Shown one piece after another: positions 53,266 to 62,989 of a stretch of 64,000 nucleotides of DNA. Positions within the stretch are counted from its first letter, which is position 1, and the number at the start of each line of letters is the position of its first letter. The stretch spans positions 186,001 through 250,000 of the forward strand of contig CAJTWM010000001.1 in NCBI GenBank assembly GCA_910579805.1, in the 5' to 3' direction. Source of the DNA: an uncultured Lachnospiraceae bacterium (GTDB lineage: Bacteria > Bacillota > Clostridia > Lachnospirales > Lachnospiraceae). The position numbers and the translations under genes were made by a program. The notes below the pieces were generated by a model. The model searched no databases. It saw only the letters and a program-made list of their open reading frames with translations, and had not been told where the DNA came from.

Positions 53266-55287
53266 TCAGGAACAGGAAGTGATCTCTTCCCTATACTTTT
53301 CAATGGAAACGTCCTTTGTCAAATGTTTTGTCAGATATTCCCTGCCTTTTTGTCCCATTTCCGTAAGAAGTTTATCTTCCCTCAAAGCGATAAAGCGCCG
53401 GATCAAAGCCTCGATCTCCTTATAATCACCGGGATCTGCACTGATCCCGCATCCAGCCTCTTCTATAATGAGTCTCGCCTCCGAGCCTTTTTCTAAAATA
53501 CCAAGCACCGGTTTTGCCGCCGCCATCACCCCGTATAATTTGCTGGGAACCGACACGCCCTTGATCCCTTTGGCGTTTACCACAAAATGCACATCCCCCG
53601 CGTTCAGACTATAAACCAGATTCTTTTTATCCTGATACGGCGCAAAATATACGTTGCGAAGCTGCTTCTTCTCCCTGTAATGTTCTAACTGTTCCAATAC
53701 GGAACCTTCCCCTACAAATAAAAAGGCGACCTCTTTTTCCTCCTTAAACTTTGCAATCACGCGCATAATGTTAGGCAGATCGTAATACAGGCCGATATTT
53801 CCCGAATACATAACGACAAATTTGTCCTCTATCCCAAGTTTTCTCTTAAATGCCTGCACATAAGCGTCGTCCGGCAGAAGCGGTACGATCTCCTTTTCAT
53901 CGATCCAATTATTAATATAGCCGATAGGCGGCATTTTTGACGCTTCTTTCCCCCGAAACCGGCGATTTAAGGTTTCTATCATGTCCCTGCCCACCACAAT
54001 GACTTTATCCGCTTTTTTACAACTGTATTTATCCAAAAACATCATCATATTTAGTATGAATTTATTTTTGGTAAAGCTGACTGCCATGACCTGTTCCGGG
54101 TTAAAGTCCTGAATATTATAGATGAACTTTGCACGTTTGATTTTTTTGCCGATCAGCCCCAGCATCCCGCCAAGGATCGGCGGCTGTGAAATCGTAAACA
54201 CATAATCCTGATTTTCCACCCGGAAAGTCGCCGCTATCGCCGACAAAAAGTACGAAGCTATATTGTGTATCCTGCTGGGCGCAAAGCTTTTACGAAATTC
54301 CGGCACCCGGATACGCAGTACGTTAACGCCATTTATATTTTCATGATAATACTTATGCTGTTTATAGTATCTATTGATTTTCCCCGTATAAGAAGGCACC
54401 GTGCAGATGACCGTAATATGAAAAGAATTTTTAAGCCCCTCCGCAAGCTCCGTCAGGATCTGTCCGGTAGACGCTACGTCTGGATAATAATAATGGGCGT
54501 AAATTAAAAGATTCTTTTTATCCTTCTCCGTATACTTTTTCCATACAAAAGCGTCTTTTAAAGAAAGGAAGAGGAATTTCCCGTTCGTGTTCACATACCT
54601 TTTCCATAAACGTCTGGGATCCTGTAAGAGGCGGTACAGCCACTCCAGATAGTGGTTCCTCATCCATAAAGGGGCTCTCTTCACCGTCCCCGCATGAAAA
54701 TCGAAACCCGCACCCGTCCCGAACATCAGACAATTTACCTTTTTTCTGTGGCGGTACATCCACTCCTCCTGTTTAGGCGCTCCCAGCCCTACCCAGAGTA
54801 TGGACGCTCCTGACCGGTTGATCCGCTCTACCGCTTCCGCGTCTTCTTGTTCCGTCAGCGGCCTGAACGGCGGCGCTTCCATTCCCGCAATCTTTAGTCC
54901 CGGATAATTCTTCTTAAGCTTTTCGCCCAAAGCCGCTATGGTTTCCTCACTGCTCCCATAAAAATAATGGGAAATTTCCGTATGTTCCGTAGCTTTCCAC
55001 AACGCCGGCATCAGATCCGGGCCGGATACCTGCTCCGCTTCCTTGTATCCGCGCATCCGCTGCACAAAAGCAAGGGGACTGCCGTCCGGCAGGGCAATAA
55101 AGGCAGAATTTTGCACATTTCGGTATTCTTCGTTTTCATAAGCCATAACCGTAGTGTGTACGTTGGACAGACAGATAAATTCTCCCTTCAATTCTTCCGC
55201 ATGTTTCGTTATTAAATTGACCATATCCCTCATATTGGTAACGGCTACGTTCACGCCCAATATGCGGTTTGTAAACGGTTTCTTCAC
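53266..55287 (-). CDS. Fusion of WecG/TagA/CpsF (GT26) and GT4 glycosyltransferases
   Basis: The protein has 673 aa. Residues 1-245 are a complete GT26 domain: ILGVNVAVTNMRDMVNLI, FICLSNVHTTVMAYEN, LPDGSPLAFVQRM, VSGPDLMPALW, LWVGLGAPKQEEWMYRHRKK and GAGFDFHAGTVKRAPLWM. From about 258 a full WbuB-type GT4 domain follows: LLIYAHYYYPDVASTGQILTEL, VMYSGNIGLYYDLPNIM and KGVSVPSKLYGVMAAAKPVLGI. One polypeptide should therefore perform two successive transfers on the lipid carrier. The start is GTG 55287 after GGAGG. Confidence 0.9.
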   Translation of the reverse strand: MKKPFTNRILGVNVAVTNMRDMVNLITKHAEELKGEFICLSNVHTTVMAYENEEYRNVQNSAFIALPDGSPLAFVQRMRGYKEAEQVSGPDLMPALWKATEHTEISHYFYGSSEETIAALGEKLKKNYPGLKIAGMEAPPFRPLTEQEDAEAVERINRSGASILWVGLGAPKQEEWMYRHRKKVNCLMFGTGAGFDFHAGTVKRAPLWMRNHYLEWLYRLLQDPRRLWKRYVNTNGKFLFLSLKDAFVWKKYTEKDKKNLLIYAHYYYPDVASTGQILTELAEGLKNSFHITVICTVPSYTGKINRYYKQHKYYHENINGVNVLRIRVPEFRKSFAPSRIHNIASYFLSAIAATFRVENQDYVFTISQPPILGGMLGLIGKKIKRAKFIYNIQDFNPEQVMAVSFTKNKFILNMMMFLDKYSCKKADKVIVVGRDMIETLNRRFRGKEASKMPPIGYINNWIDEKEIVPLLPDDAYVQAFKRKLGIEDKFVVMYSGNIGLYYDLPNIMRVIAKFKEEKEVAFLFVGEGSVLEQLEHYREKKQLRNVYFAPYQDKKNLVYSLNAGDVHFVVNAKGIKGVSVPSKLYGVMAAAKPVLGILEKGSEARLIIEEAGCGISADPGDYKEIEALIRRFIALREDKLLTEMGQKGREYLTKHLTKDVSIEKYREEITSCS

Positions 55288-55311
55288 GGCTGTTTTCCTC
55301 CGCGTGCTTCA

Positions 55312-56361
55312 CTATCTAAGCGCTTTCCTGATTTCCTCCAAACGATAAAGATCGCTGAATGACCGGATCTTATACTGTAAAATGTTTTTCTGTACAAAAG
55401 CGATGACCGGATTGCTGGCATACGATTTCTTTACGGAAAAATCCACGCCCTTTGTTTTCAATTCTCTCCTGACCTGCTCGATCTTTCTAAGATAGGGCAG
55501 ATAAACGGCGTCCTTCAGCGCCTTGGAATGAGTGCACGAATTGACGTTCACTTTATGATCGCTTAAATACCGGATATTTTGAAAATGATAGAATACAAGG
55601 GGAAATTCTTTTCCGCTCTTTTTCTCTTTCAAAAGTACTTCCCCATTTCCCCCGCCGCCGTTTCCTTCCAAACTGCCGCCGGCAGATACAAGTTCGTACT
55701 GGGTCAGATTCCAGGGCGCCGTTCCGCCTCCCAAATGCTGTAGTTCGTGAACGCCTTCAAATAAACCGGGAAATTTTTCCAAATACTTCTGGTCTCCCAT
55801 ACGTTCCGGCTCATAAAGATGATAGCACCACTCAAAGCATTTTTCTTTCCACCATGTAAGCGCCTTTTGGGCATTTTCGGATCGGTTAAAATAATTAAAT
55901 TCCACACAGTATTTTCCGCTGCGTTTCAGATACCTTCTGTCCTTCCACGAATTGCTGAAACGGTGTTCCGTGATCACGATATCCGCCCCCGCCTTATCGA
56001 TCTCGTCAAATAAAACCTGCGGATCGGAAAAAAAATACAGATCCGAATCAATATAAGTGCAGTTCTCTACCGGATAGTGATTCAGTACATATTCGATCGT
56101 GACCGGCGTACAAGTCCAGCAGTATTCCGCCTTGGAACGTTCCTTTTTTAATTCCAAAAGCTTGGCCGTCTCTCTTTCCAAGTCCGAATGATGCAGTATC
56201 GTGGCATGCTCCATCCGCCTTGCTTTTAATAGTTCAAAAGACCTGTCGTCAAAACAGAAAATATACAAATGAAAGTCCTTCGTTACCTTTTCCAACGAAT
56301 CATACAGGGCGATCCCCTTATCCAGATAATAGCTGTCAAACAACGTAGTGAAATTCATCAT
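55312..56361 (-). CDS. Glycosyltransferase, GT8-like
   Basis: A 349-aa protein: FTTLFDSYYLDKGIALYDSLEK, LYIFCFDDRSFELL, YCWTCTPVTIEYVLNHY, CTYIDSDLYFFSDP (DSD metal motif), CVEFNYFNRSENAQKAL and HLGGGTAPWNLTQY. This fits GT8-like transferases that begin with a general sugar-binding fold. It starts 4 bp inside the end of the FdtA-like gene (ATGA overlap), linking it to the amino-sugar genes. Confidence 0.8.
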   Translation of the reverse strand: MMNFTTLFDSYYLDKGIALYDSLEKVTKDFHLYIFCFDDRSFELLKARRMEHATILHHSDLERETAKLLELKKERSKAEYCWTCTPVTIEYVLNHYPVENCTYIDSDLYFFSDPQVLFDEIDKAGADIVITEHRFSNSWKDRRYLKRSGKYCVEFNYFNRSENAQKALTWWKEKCFEWCYHLYEPERMGDQKYLEKFPGLFEGVHELQHLGGGTAPWNLTQYELVSAGGSLEGNGGGGNGEVLLKEKKSGKEFPLVFYHFQNIRYLSDHKVNVNSCTHSKALKDAVYLPYLRKIEQVRRELKTKGVDFSVKKSYASNPVIAFVQKNILQYKIRSFSDLYRLEEIRKALR

Positions 56362-56777
56362 TTTTTTGTAACCCCTATTTCCTTTAAGTAATCCTCATAA
56401 TTACGGATGTATTCCGCCCCGTCATAATGTGTGCTCGCCAGCACCAGCAGTACGGAATCCGCCGAAAAGTCATACATATCTTTCCAAACCATCGCCGGCA
56501 GGTACAGCCCCATTCTGGGACGATTCAATTCTACGATACACTCCTCCACACCGTCGTCGATCCGGACCTTGCTCGTTCCGCTGACATTGATGAGCACAAA
56601 TTCCGAAATCCTGTTGGCGTGCTGACCACGCATGACCGTATCGTCGGATCCGTAAATATAAAATACCCTGTTGATCGCAAAGGGAACCATATCTTCTCCC
56701 TCCACTACTACCAGCTTTCCTCTTTCATCCCCCAAATCGGGAAATTCCAAAATCCTGAATTTATCCTGTAACGCCAT
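56358..56777 (-). CDS. FdtA/QdtA-like sugar 3,4-ketoisomerase (cupin)
   Basis: The 139-aa WxcM-like cupin: FRILEFPDLGDERGKLVVVEG, PFAINRVFYIYGSDDTVMRGQHAN (His in RGQHAN), and NRPRMGLYLPAMVWKDMYDFS. The family isomerises dTDP-4-keto-6-deoxyglucose to the 3-keto form ahead of transamination, and an aminotransferase gene lies directly upstream. No rmlA/rmlB is in the window to supply the substrate. The start at 56777 is preferred over 56804, which falls in the leader repeat. Confidence 0.88.
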   Translation of the reverse strand: MALQDKFRILEFPDLGDERGKLVVVEGEDMVPFAINRVFYIYGSDDTVMRGQHANRISEFVLINVSGTSKVRIDDGVEECIVELNRPRMGLYLPAMVWKDMYDFSADSVLLVLASTHYDGAEYIRNYEDYLKEIGVTKK

Positions 56778-56786
56778 TTTGTCCCT

Positions 56787-56869
56787 ATCTGCGCGTTGTG
56801 GCACGCATATATGTTTCTAAAGCGGGATATAAACCGATGGTTGAATACACATTTTTATTCAACTTATCC
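56787..56869 (-). repeat. Two-hairpin leader element, copy B
   Basis: Over 75% similar to copy A (15706-15784) by eye. The distal stem has changed from GCCGGAT/ATCCGGC to GTTGAAT/ATTCAAC, with both arms altered, so pairing is kept. It ends 10 bp before the FdtA-like start codon. Confidence 0.6.
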
Positions 56870-56897
56870 CTGTTTCTTAAGATACCGTTCTCATTTC

Positions 56898-57998
56898 CTA
56901 ACTAAACTCATTTAACGCTTTGATCACATAGTCCTGCTCTTCTTTTGTGATGCCGTTGTAGATTGGTAAAGACAGTACTTCGTCCGCATAAGCCTCTGCG
57001 ATGGGAAAATCTCCTTTTTGAAACCCTAAGTGCCGATAAGCCTCCGACAAATGCGGCGGAATCGGATAATGTATGATCGTACCGATCTGCCGTTCTTTTA
57101 AATATTCCGCAAGTCTGTCCCTCTCCTTACATCGTACCACATATTGATGCCATACGGAATCCGCTCCCTCCCTTACTTTGGGCAGTAAGATACAAGGATT
57201 CGTTATCCCTTTTGTATAATTTTCCGCAATTGCCCGCTTTTCCGCCGTAATTTCCTCCATATGCGACAGCTTGACGCGCAGCAGTCCCGCCTGCAGCTCG
57301 TCCAACCGGGAATTCGTCCCCACTACCTTGTTGTAATACCTTTTCTCGCTTCCGTAATTACGAAATACTTTTACATCTTCCGCGATCTTTTCGTCATCCG
57401 TAACGATTGCGCCTGCATCGCCGAAAGCGCCTAGATTCTTCGACGGATAAAAAGAAAAACAACCGATATCGCCGAAAGCCCCCGTCATTTTTCCGCCGTC
57501 TTTTGCCCCATGGGACTGAGCGCAGTCCTCCACCAGCCTTAGCCGATATTTCCTGCACAGCTTTCGGACCGGTTCCATATTGGACGCCTGACCGTACAGA
57601 TGCACTACTAAAACGGCTTTTGTCCTGTCCGTAATCTTTTCCTCTATTTTAGAAACATCTATATTAAAATATTCATCCGGTTCCACAAAGACCGGCGTCG
57701 CCCCGTTGATCGTGATCCCCATCACGCTGGCGATATAAGTATTGGACTGTACAATGACCTCGTCCCCTTCGCCGATGCCCAATACGCGGAACGCGATCCA
57801 AAGAGCGTCCAGCCCGCTGGCTACTCCCGCACAATATCTGCTGCCGGTATAAGAAGCAAATTCCGTTTCAAATGCCTGTACTTCTTTTCCCAGCACATAC
57901 CAGCCAGAGCGCAGCACTTCCAACGCTTTTTCTTCGAACTCCTTTTGATATTGATAAAACTCCCGGTCTAAACGATTTGATACTACTTCCGGCATCAT
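56898..57998 (-). CDS. DegT/DnrJ/EryC1/StrS aminotransferase (FdtB-like)
   Basis: A 366-aa PLP enzyme: YVLGKEVQAFETEFASYTG, GVASGLDALWIAFRVLGIG, DEVIVQSNTYIAS, LVEDCAQSHGAKDGGKMTGAFG, with the PLP lysine in FSFYPSKNLGAFGDAGAIVT, then NSRLDELQAGLLR. It transfers an amino group to a 3-keto (or 4-keto) sugar nucleotide. With the FdtA-like cupin it probably makes a dTDP-3-amino-3,6-dideoxyhexose. AAGGAAG precedes the ATG; a second ATG follows directly. Confidence 0.92.
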   Translation of the reverse strand: MMPEVVSNRLDREFYQYQKEFEEKALEVLRSGWYVLGKEVQAFETEFASYTGSRYCAGVASGLDALWIAFRVLGIGEGDEVIVQSNTYIASVMGITINGATPVFVEPDEYFNIDVSKIEEKITDRTKAVLVVHLYGQASNMEPVRKLCRKYRLRLVEDCAQSHGAKDGGKMTGAFGDIGCFSFYPSKNLGAFGDAGAIVTDDEKIAEDVKVFRNYGSEKRYYNKVVGTNSRLDELQAGLLRVKLSHMEEITAEKRAIAENYTKGITNPCILLPKVREGADSVWHQYVVRCKERDRLAEYLKERQIGTIIHYPIPPHLSEAYRHLGFQKGDFPIAEAYADEVLSLPIYNGITKEEQDYVIKALNEFS

Positions 57999-58093
57999 CC
58001 CAACTTCCTTTCATCTCTTCGCGCTTCCCGCCGTGCCGCTTACAGCGTCAGTGCCATAAATGGCGTAAACGGCAAGTGAGAAGAACACCTGCC

Positions 58094-58115
58094 CCAAGTG
58101 AGCAAGCTCACTTGG
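58094..58115. other. Perfect 9-bp stem-loop downstream of membrane-protein gene
   Basis: CCAAGTGAG/CTCACTTGG with a 4-nt loop, 12 bp after the stop of the 58127 gene, without a T-run. With the GC-rich sequence at 58025-58060 it may be another divergent copy of the leader element, ahead of the aminotransferase gene. Confidence 0.5.
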
Positions 58116-58126
58116 CATTCTTCAGC

Positions 58127-59530
58127 TTATTCGTAAGTAAATTTTAATGTTTTCCACTCATATACAACCCCATAACGGTATAATACTTCAGGTATACGTT
58201 CTTCCAGCCACTGTTTGCTTGCCTCGTCTACAAGATCTTTGGTCGTTGTAATCTGTACCTCTTTTACGCCCTCCCGGTCCGCCTCAATCATCTTTTGGAT
58301 CACTTCGCATTCGAACTCTTTCATTTCCATATTGTGTTCATAACGATAGTATACGTTACTGTGAAATACAGACTGAAACAGCATAATATATATCAGGATC
58401 GGCATCACACAGTATACCGCTTTACTGTTATGGATCACATATCTTACACAAATCAATGAAATGATTCCCGGATAAAAGAGTAGTGTGTTGTACACATCCG
58501 TGCGGTTCAAATAAAGGCCTGCATTCGTATAGGCATCCAATAAGAGCAGGTATACACCTACGGTAAGCGAAGACAACACCAATATGCCAAGCTGCTTATG
58601 GATAAAAAAGTCTTTCATTATCCGCTTCACCGTATTCTGCCTGATATATAAGATCATGGCTGCCATTCCGAATAGCAGCAGGACGAGCTTAACTTCCATA
58701 CGAATACTCATGTAAGTCTGCAGACAGCTTCGCACCGAAGCCATGATGTCAAAGTCAATTTCTCTCATTGCAAGTTCACTGGCACGTTTCCCCGTCTTCT
58801 CAATGAACAAGTCAACCATCCAGAATCCCAAACATACGATCCAGACCAAATTCTTTTGTAATATATTAGAAATTTTCTTATTTTCATCCATATAAATATC
58901 TCTTACCATCCGATAGAACGCATAGACTGCCAAAAGAATATTCTGAAACATATTGGAGAAAAAACATAAGTATATCAGCAGCAGTTCCAAAGCTTTCATC
59001 CCGCTGCCATTTTTTCGTTTCATAAAATGACAGACTGCGGAAGCATTGATCAGGTACACGGCTACATAATGATACATATCCGTAAGATTACTATTGGAAA
59101 ACATATTCCTGCCGTTATGATATAAAACAAAATGCAGGAGAACAACGGAAAACAATAATACAATCTTTCCATTGGTATGCATGTCGCCTGCAGTACAAGA
59201 TAATATCTCATAAAAATATATTACGGCCAACACAGTAAGCACAATGCCTGACATGACCGTGACCGCGCTTATAAAGTCATGGTTAAACGGATATACAAGC
59301 CAGCGTGCCAATTCCCCAATCACAGGGAACAGCGTTTCCGGCAATATTTTTCCCGGATTATAAGTGCCATATACCGGTAACGCGTATCTTCGGTTGACAA
59401 TATTGAACCAATCGTCCGCCGTCCGCATATATATCGGATTGGCAAACTCAAAATAAATCAGTACCCCGGCTGCGATCACAGTCCATGTCATGATCCATTT
59501 TAAGCAATCCTTATTTACGTTCAGATTCAT
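58127..59530 (-). CDS. Multi-span membrane protein with DDW motif, unknown
   Basis: A 467-aa protein with about ten hydrophobic segments and a soluble C-terminal tail (CEVIQKMIEADREGVKEVQI). NPIYMRTADDWFNIVNRRYALPV, after the first membrane segment, has an acidic pair in the place used by GT-C transferases (DDD/EDD), and similar Firmicute proteins occur in EPS loci. Function is not established. The start at 59530 follows GGAGG by 8 bp; an ATG at 59557 lacks one. Confidence 0.72.
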   Translation of the reverse strand: MNLNVNKDCLKWIMTWTVIAAGVLIYFEFANPIYMRTADDWFNIVNRRYALPVYGTYNPGKILPETLFPVIGELARWLVYPFNHDFISAVTVMSGIVLTVLAVIYFYEILSCTAGDMHTNGKIVLLFSVVLLHFVLYHNGRNMFSNSNLTDMYHYVAVYLINASAVCHFMKRKNGSGMKALELLLIYLCFFSNMFQNILLAVYAFYRMVRDIYMDENKKISNILQKNLVWIVCLGFWMVDLFIEKTGKRASELAMREIDFDIMASVRSCLQTYMSIRMEVKLVLLLFGMAAMILYIRQNTVKRIMKDFFIHKQLGILVLSSLTVGVYLLLLDAYTNAGLYLNRTDVYNTLLFYPGIISLICVRYVIHNSKAVYCVMPILIYIMLFQSVFHSNVYYRYEHNMEMKEFECEVIQKMIEADREGVKEVQITTTKDLVDEASKQWLEERIPEVLYRYGVVYEWKTLKFTYE

Positions 59531-59630
59531 ATCCCGTTCCTCCATCGACTCATCCATGTTGTATTCCTGTTTCCTCTCCGCTATTGTTCCATAAAGCAGG
59601 AAACCATTTCATAACATCTCCTCTGCTTTC

Positions 59631-60644
59631 TCATCCGTATTCCGAAACCGCCTCTTTCATCTCATCAAAATATCCCAGTTTTTCCATACGCTCATACAGA
59701 TAATTGCCAATCAGCCTGTATCCCGTTTCATTAAAATGAATATCATCCGATAAGAGCGAAACAGGAATCATTCCTTTTTCCATTCTTTCCAAGTCATCTT
59801 CTGTCGGCGTCTTTTTTGCGTCATAAATCCCCTGTGTGCTTAAATATTCCCGTATATTTAAAAACCGTTCTCCGTAAGCGGCCTGTAGCTGCTCTTCCAA
59901 GTCCTGTCTTTCTTCTTTCGTCCCCGTAGGCAGCCCTATCACGATATATTCTCCTTGCCGGCCCTTTTGCATGGCAAGAACCGCCTGCTGCTGTTCTATC
60001 AGTTCCTGTACGCTGCCCCATCCATGATTTTCCCCCATAAACACTACATAAATGTAATCCTCAAACCGGGAAGAAGCCCATGTCTCCACTTCCGTTCCTT
60101 CCGGTACATAAACGCTTTCTCCCGGAACGCTTCTAGTAAAAAAGTACGCCCTGCTCCCGTCCTCTTCCTTTTCTATGGTCAGTTTCCCTTCCACACCGTT
60201 AATGATACATGGATTGATCCCTGCATCGCTTTGCTCCAGCGGCCTGACCGGTTTTCCCTCTTCTTCCTCAAAGGAAATCTCTACGCCGGCGGCCCCGGCG
60301 GGAATGGTAAACGCTTTGACCTTAAAGGGAATCGCGCCTGCCCTGCCTGCGATCGTTACCGTATTTTCTCCGCCTACTCCCATATTTACAACGGGAATAT
60401 ATATTCTATCCTCCCAAAGCCGCTCTTCCATCACAGAAGGATAAGAAACCCCGTTCCCTCCTGTCCCGAAAGTCAGCGAATCTCCCCAGCAGACAATCCC
60501 GGGGAGTAATTGCTTTTCATACGCCATTAACAAATTTTCTCTTTTCACATACAAGCTGCGAATGCCGAATCCTGCCGTACCCAAAACAACTGCCGCGCCT
60601 ATCGCTGCCATAAGTACGACCCCGATTTTCTTTCCACGTCCCAT
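59631..60644 (-). CDS. Membrane-anchored SGNH/GDSL-like hydrolase
   Basis: The 337-aa protein has an N-terminal membrane anchor (IGVVLMAAIGAAVVLGTAGFGI). Block I is GIVCWGDSLTFGTGG (nucleophile Ser), a GxG-type VNMGVGGENT follows, and the Asp-His pair is near the end (SDDIHFNETGYRLIGNYLY). Between blocks lies a beta-rich insert. Such enzymes add or remove O-acetyl groups on exported glycans; which direction is unknown. Start at 60644 is chosen; ATG 60656, 4 codons upstream, touches GAGGA too closely. Confidence 0.82.
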   Translation of the reverse strand: MGRGKKIGVVLMAAIGAAVVLGTAGFGIRSLYVKRENLLMAYEKQLLPGIVCWGDSLTFGTGGNGVSYPSVMEERLWEDRIYIPVVNMGVGGENTVTIAGRAGAIPFKVKAFTIPAGAAGVEISFEEEEGKPVRPLEQSDAGINPCIINGVEGKLTIEKEEDGSRAYFFTRSVPGESVYVPEGTEVETWASSRFEDYIYVVFMGENHGWGSVQELIEQQQAVLAMQKGRQGEYIVIGLPTGTKEERQDLEEQLQAAYGERFLNIREYLSTQGIYDAKKTPTEDDLERMEKGMIPVSLLSDDIHFNETGYRLIGNYLYERMEKLGYFDEMKEAVSEYG

Positions 60645-60751
60645 ATCTTCTCTCATTCCTCAGCCTAAAACTTGTTTAAAAATACTTTCCGCCAAGCATA
60701 CATACCATTAGAGTACACCAGCCCGATACCTTATTCGCTGCGAGCAATATT

Positions 60752-62029
60752 TCACTTGATCGCAACCCCTTCGTTTACCCTCGTTTCCTCGTCTTCCTTT
60801 TTAGGCTTAGATAAAAGCATTCCGGAAAACAGCATTGGAAACCAACTCATCTGCGTAGATTCCAGACTTTCGATAGTCAGCCCCGCTCCTAACAGAATAA
60901 GCCACAATATCAAAATAGCATAAAATACCCTTCTATCCTTTTCTTCACACAGCCGATATAAAATCAGCCCGATCAGAATCAAAAACAAAATGCATCCGAT
61001 ATATCCCGTCGCATAAAGCTGCTTAATATAAGCGCTGTGCGCGCGCATCCCTTTGGCATTGTGCAAATACTCCGTCTTTAAGTCGATACCGAAACATCTG
61101 GTAAGGAACGGGCATTCGCTAAAATACCCCAAAATATCCAGCCAGATCACATGCCGGGAATGCATCAGCTTCTCCAAAACCATTCCCATTCCGTGTTCCG
61201 TGTTCAACGCCGCCGCCCATTCTTCCATGGGAAAAATCTGCAGCGCCGCAAAAAACAAAAACACCATGACAAAAACTACCGCCATGACTGCCGTAACATG
61301 TGATTTCTTAAACCGCAGCATAAACCGGGTTCTTTTCTCCGCTTCATATAACAGGATCAGCACATATTCGACCGCCATCATAAGCTGCTGCATCCGGGCG
61401 CCCGAATAGAACACCAGATACCCGCATATCACCGTGATCGTAAACCATTTCAGCCATTTATTTTCGCCGAACATATAAATAAACAGTACGGCGATCATCA
61501 TTCCTATCGCCAGATCCGTCTTATAATAATACAGACCTCCTCTGTTTAAAAGATCCTCTTCTCCCACGCCTACCGTCAGCCGGAAACCGAACTGGTAAAA
61601 GCGATAAACAAAATTAGCGTATACTGCAACATATCCGGCCCACGCCAGCACTCTGCCGTGCCGCAGTATTTTCCTGCCATACACCCGGCCTAAACAGTAC
61701 AAAAGAAAACAGGATTCTACTTTAAAGAAAATCCCGTAGGCCGACGGATACCTCAAAAACGATATGCCATAAATAATAATCAGCGCCAAAACGACAAAAT
61801 CAGACGGACATAAAAACGCTTTCAGATCATCCAGATAAAGCCGGATTCCTTTACTTCCTTCCTGCTTTTGAAGACAGGAATCCGACTGTAAGAAGTCCTT
61901 CTCTTTCGCCCACGCTCTCCCCGCTGCTACGAAAAGAAGGGCGACTCCCAAAACCACCATTCCATAATCCAGAATCTGATATTGATAAAACATATCGACT
62001 ATTTGCTTAAAAAATAAAAAAACCGGCAT
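60752..62029 (-). CDS. O-antigen ligase/polymerase-like membrane protein (Wzy)
   Basis: A 425-aa protein with about 11 membrane segments. YANFVYRFYQFGFRLTVGVGEEDLLNRGGLYYYKTDLAIGM (region around residues 155-195), the extracellular loop LGYFSECPFLTRCFGIDLKTEYLHN and the ending LESTQMSWFPMLFSGMLLS match the protein at 52034. The start codon lies one base after the UDP-glucuronate decarboxylase stop (TAAG-ATG), so the genes are coupled. Probably the repeat-unit polymerase. Confidence 0.84.
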   Translation of the reverse strand: MPVFLFFKQIVDMFYQYQILDYGMVVLGVALLFVAAGRAWAKEKDFLQSDSCLQKQEGSKGIRLYLDDLKAFLCPSDFVVLALIIIYGISFLRYPSAYGIFFKVESCFLLYCLGRVYGRKILRHGRVLAWAGYVAVYANFVYRFYQFGFRLTVGVGEEDLLNRGGLYYYKTDLAIGMMIAVLFIYMFGENKWLKWFTITVICGYLVFYSGARMQQLMMAVEYVLILLYEAEKRTRFMLRFKKSHVTAVMAVVFVMVFLFFAALQIFPMEEWAAALNTEHGMGMVLEKLMHSRHVIWLDILGYFSECPFLTRCFGIDLKTEYLHNAKGMRAHSAYIKQLYATGYIGCILFLILIGLILYRLCEEKDRRVFYAILILWLILLGAGLTIESLESTQMSWFPMLFSGMLLSKPKKEDEETRVNEGVAIK

Positions 62030-62030
62030 C

Positions 62031-62975
62031 TTATCTCACATTCTTAACGATCGTTTTAAAATACTCTATCGTTTTTTCCAACCCTTCCTCTAATACCACC
62101 GAAGGTTCCCATCCTAATTCTTTCTTCGCAAGTTCGATCACCGGCTTTCTCTGCATCGGATCGTCCTGCGGCAGTTCCTTGAAAATGATCTTGGATGTCG
62201 AACCTGTCATCTCTATTACCTTTTCGGCAAGCTCAAGCATCGTAAATTCTCCCGGATTTCCCATATTTACCGGGCCGGTAAAGCCGTCCCTGCTGTTCAT
62301 CAGTCTTACCATGCCTTCAATCAGATCGGACACATAACAAAAGCTTCTTGTCTGCCTGCCCGTCCCATAGATCGTCACATCTTCGTTTTTCAACGCCTGT
62401 ACGATAAAATTCGATACGACGCGCCCGTCGTTAGGATGCATACGAGGCCCATATGTGTTAAAAATGCGCATTACTTTGATATCCACGCCGTGTTGTCTGT
62501 GATAATCAAAGAAAAGTGTTTCCGCCATTCTCTTTCCCTCGTCATAACAGGAGCGGATCCCGATCGTATTCACACACCCCCTGTAACTCTCCGGCTGGGG
62601 ATGGATCTCCGGATCTCCGTATACTTCGCTGGTACTTGCCTGTAAGATCCTTGCATGGACGCGTTTTGCAAGCCCCAGCATATTCAAAGCGCCGAATACG
62701 CTCGTTTTAGCCGTTTTGATCGGATCATGCTGATAGTGGATCGGGCTTGCCGGACAGGCAAGATTATAGATCTGATCTACTTCCACATAAAGCGGTTCGG
62801 TAATATCATGCCGAATAAATTCAAAATACGGATTCGACATTAAATGGCGAATGTTGTCTTTATTGCCGGTAAACAGGTTGTCCACGCAGATCACGTCATT
62901 GCCTTCCGCCAATAATCTTTCACATAAATGAGATCCTAAAAATCCGGCTCCGCCGGTTACCAATACTCTGTTCAT
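62031..62975 (-). CDS. UDP-glucuronate decarboxylase (UDP-xylose synthase)
   Basis: The 314-aa extended SDR enzyme has the NAD site VTGGAGFLGSHLCERLL (7-23), the family block YNLACPASPIHYQHDPIKTAK, LQASTSEVYGDPEIHPQPE, the catalytic Tyr-x3-Lys in RSCYDEGKRMAET, and MRIFNTYGPRMHPNDGRVVSNF. These are UXS hallmarks. It converts UDP-glucuronate to UDP-xylose, so the second locus may build a xylose-containing glycan. AGGAAG precedes the ATG. Confidence 0.93.
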   Translation of the reverse strand: MNRVLVTGGAGFLGSHLCERLLAEGNDVICVDNLFTGNKDNIRHLMSNPYFEFIRHDITEPLYVEVDQIYNLACPASPIHYQHDPIKTAKTSVFGALNMLGLAKRVHARILQASTSEVYGDPEIHPQPESYRGCVNTIGIRSCYDEGKRMAETLFFDYHRQHGVDIKVMRIFNTYGPRMHPNDGRVVSNFIVQALKNEDVTIYGTGRQTRSFCYVSDLIEGMVRLMNSRDGFTGPVNMGNPGEFTMLELAEKVIEMTGSTSKIIFKELPQDDPMQRKPVIELAKKELGWEPSVVLEEGLEKTIEYFKTIVKNVR

Positions 62976-62989
62976 ATCTTCCTACACCT

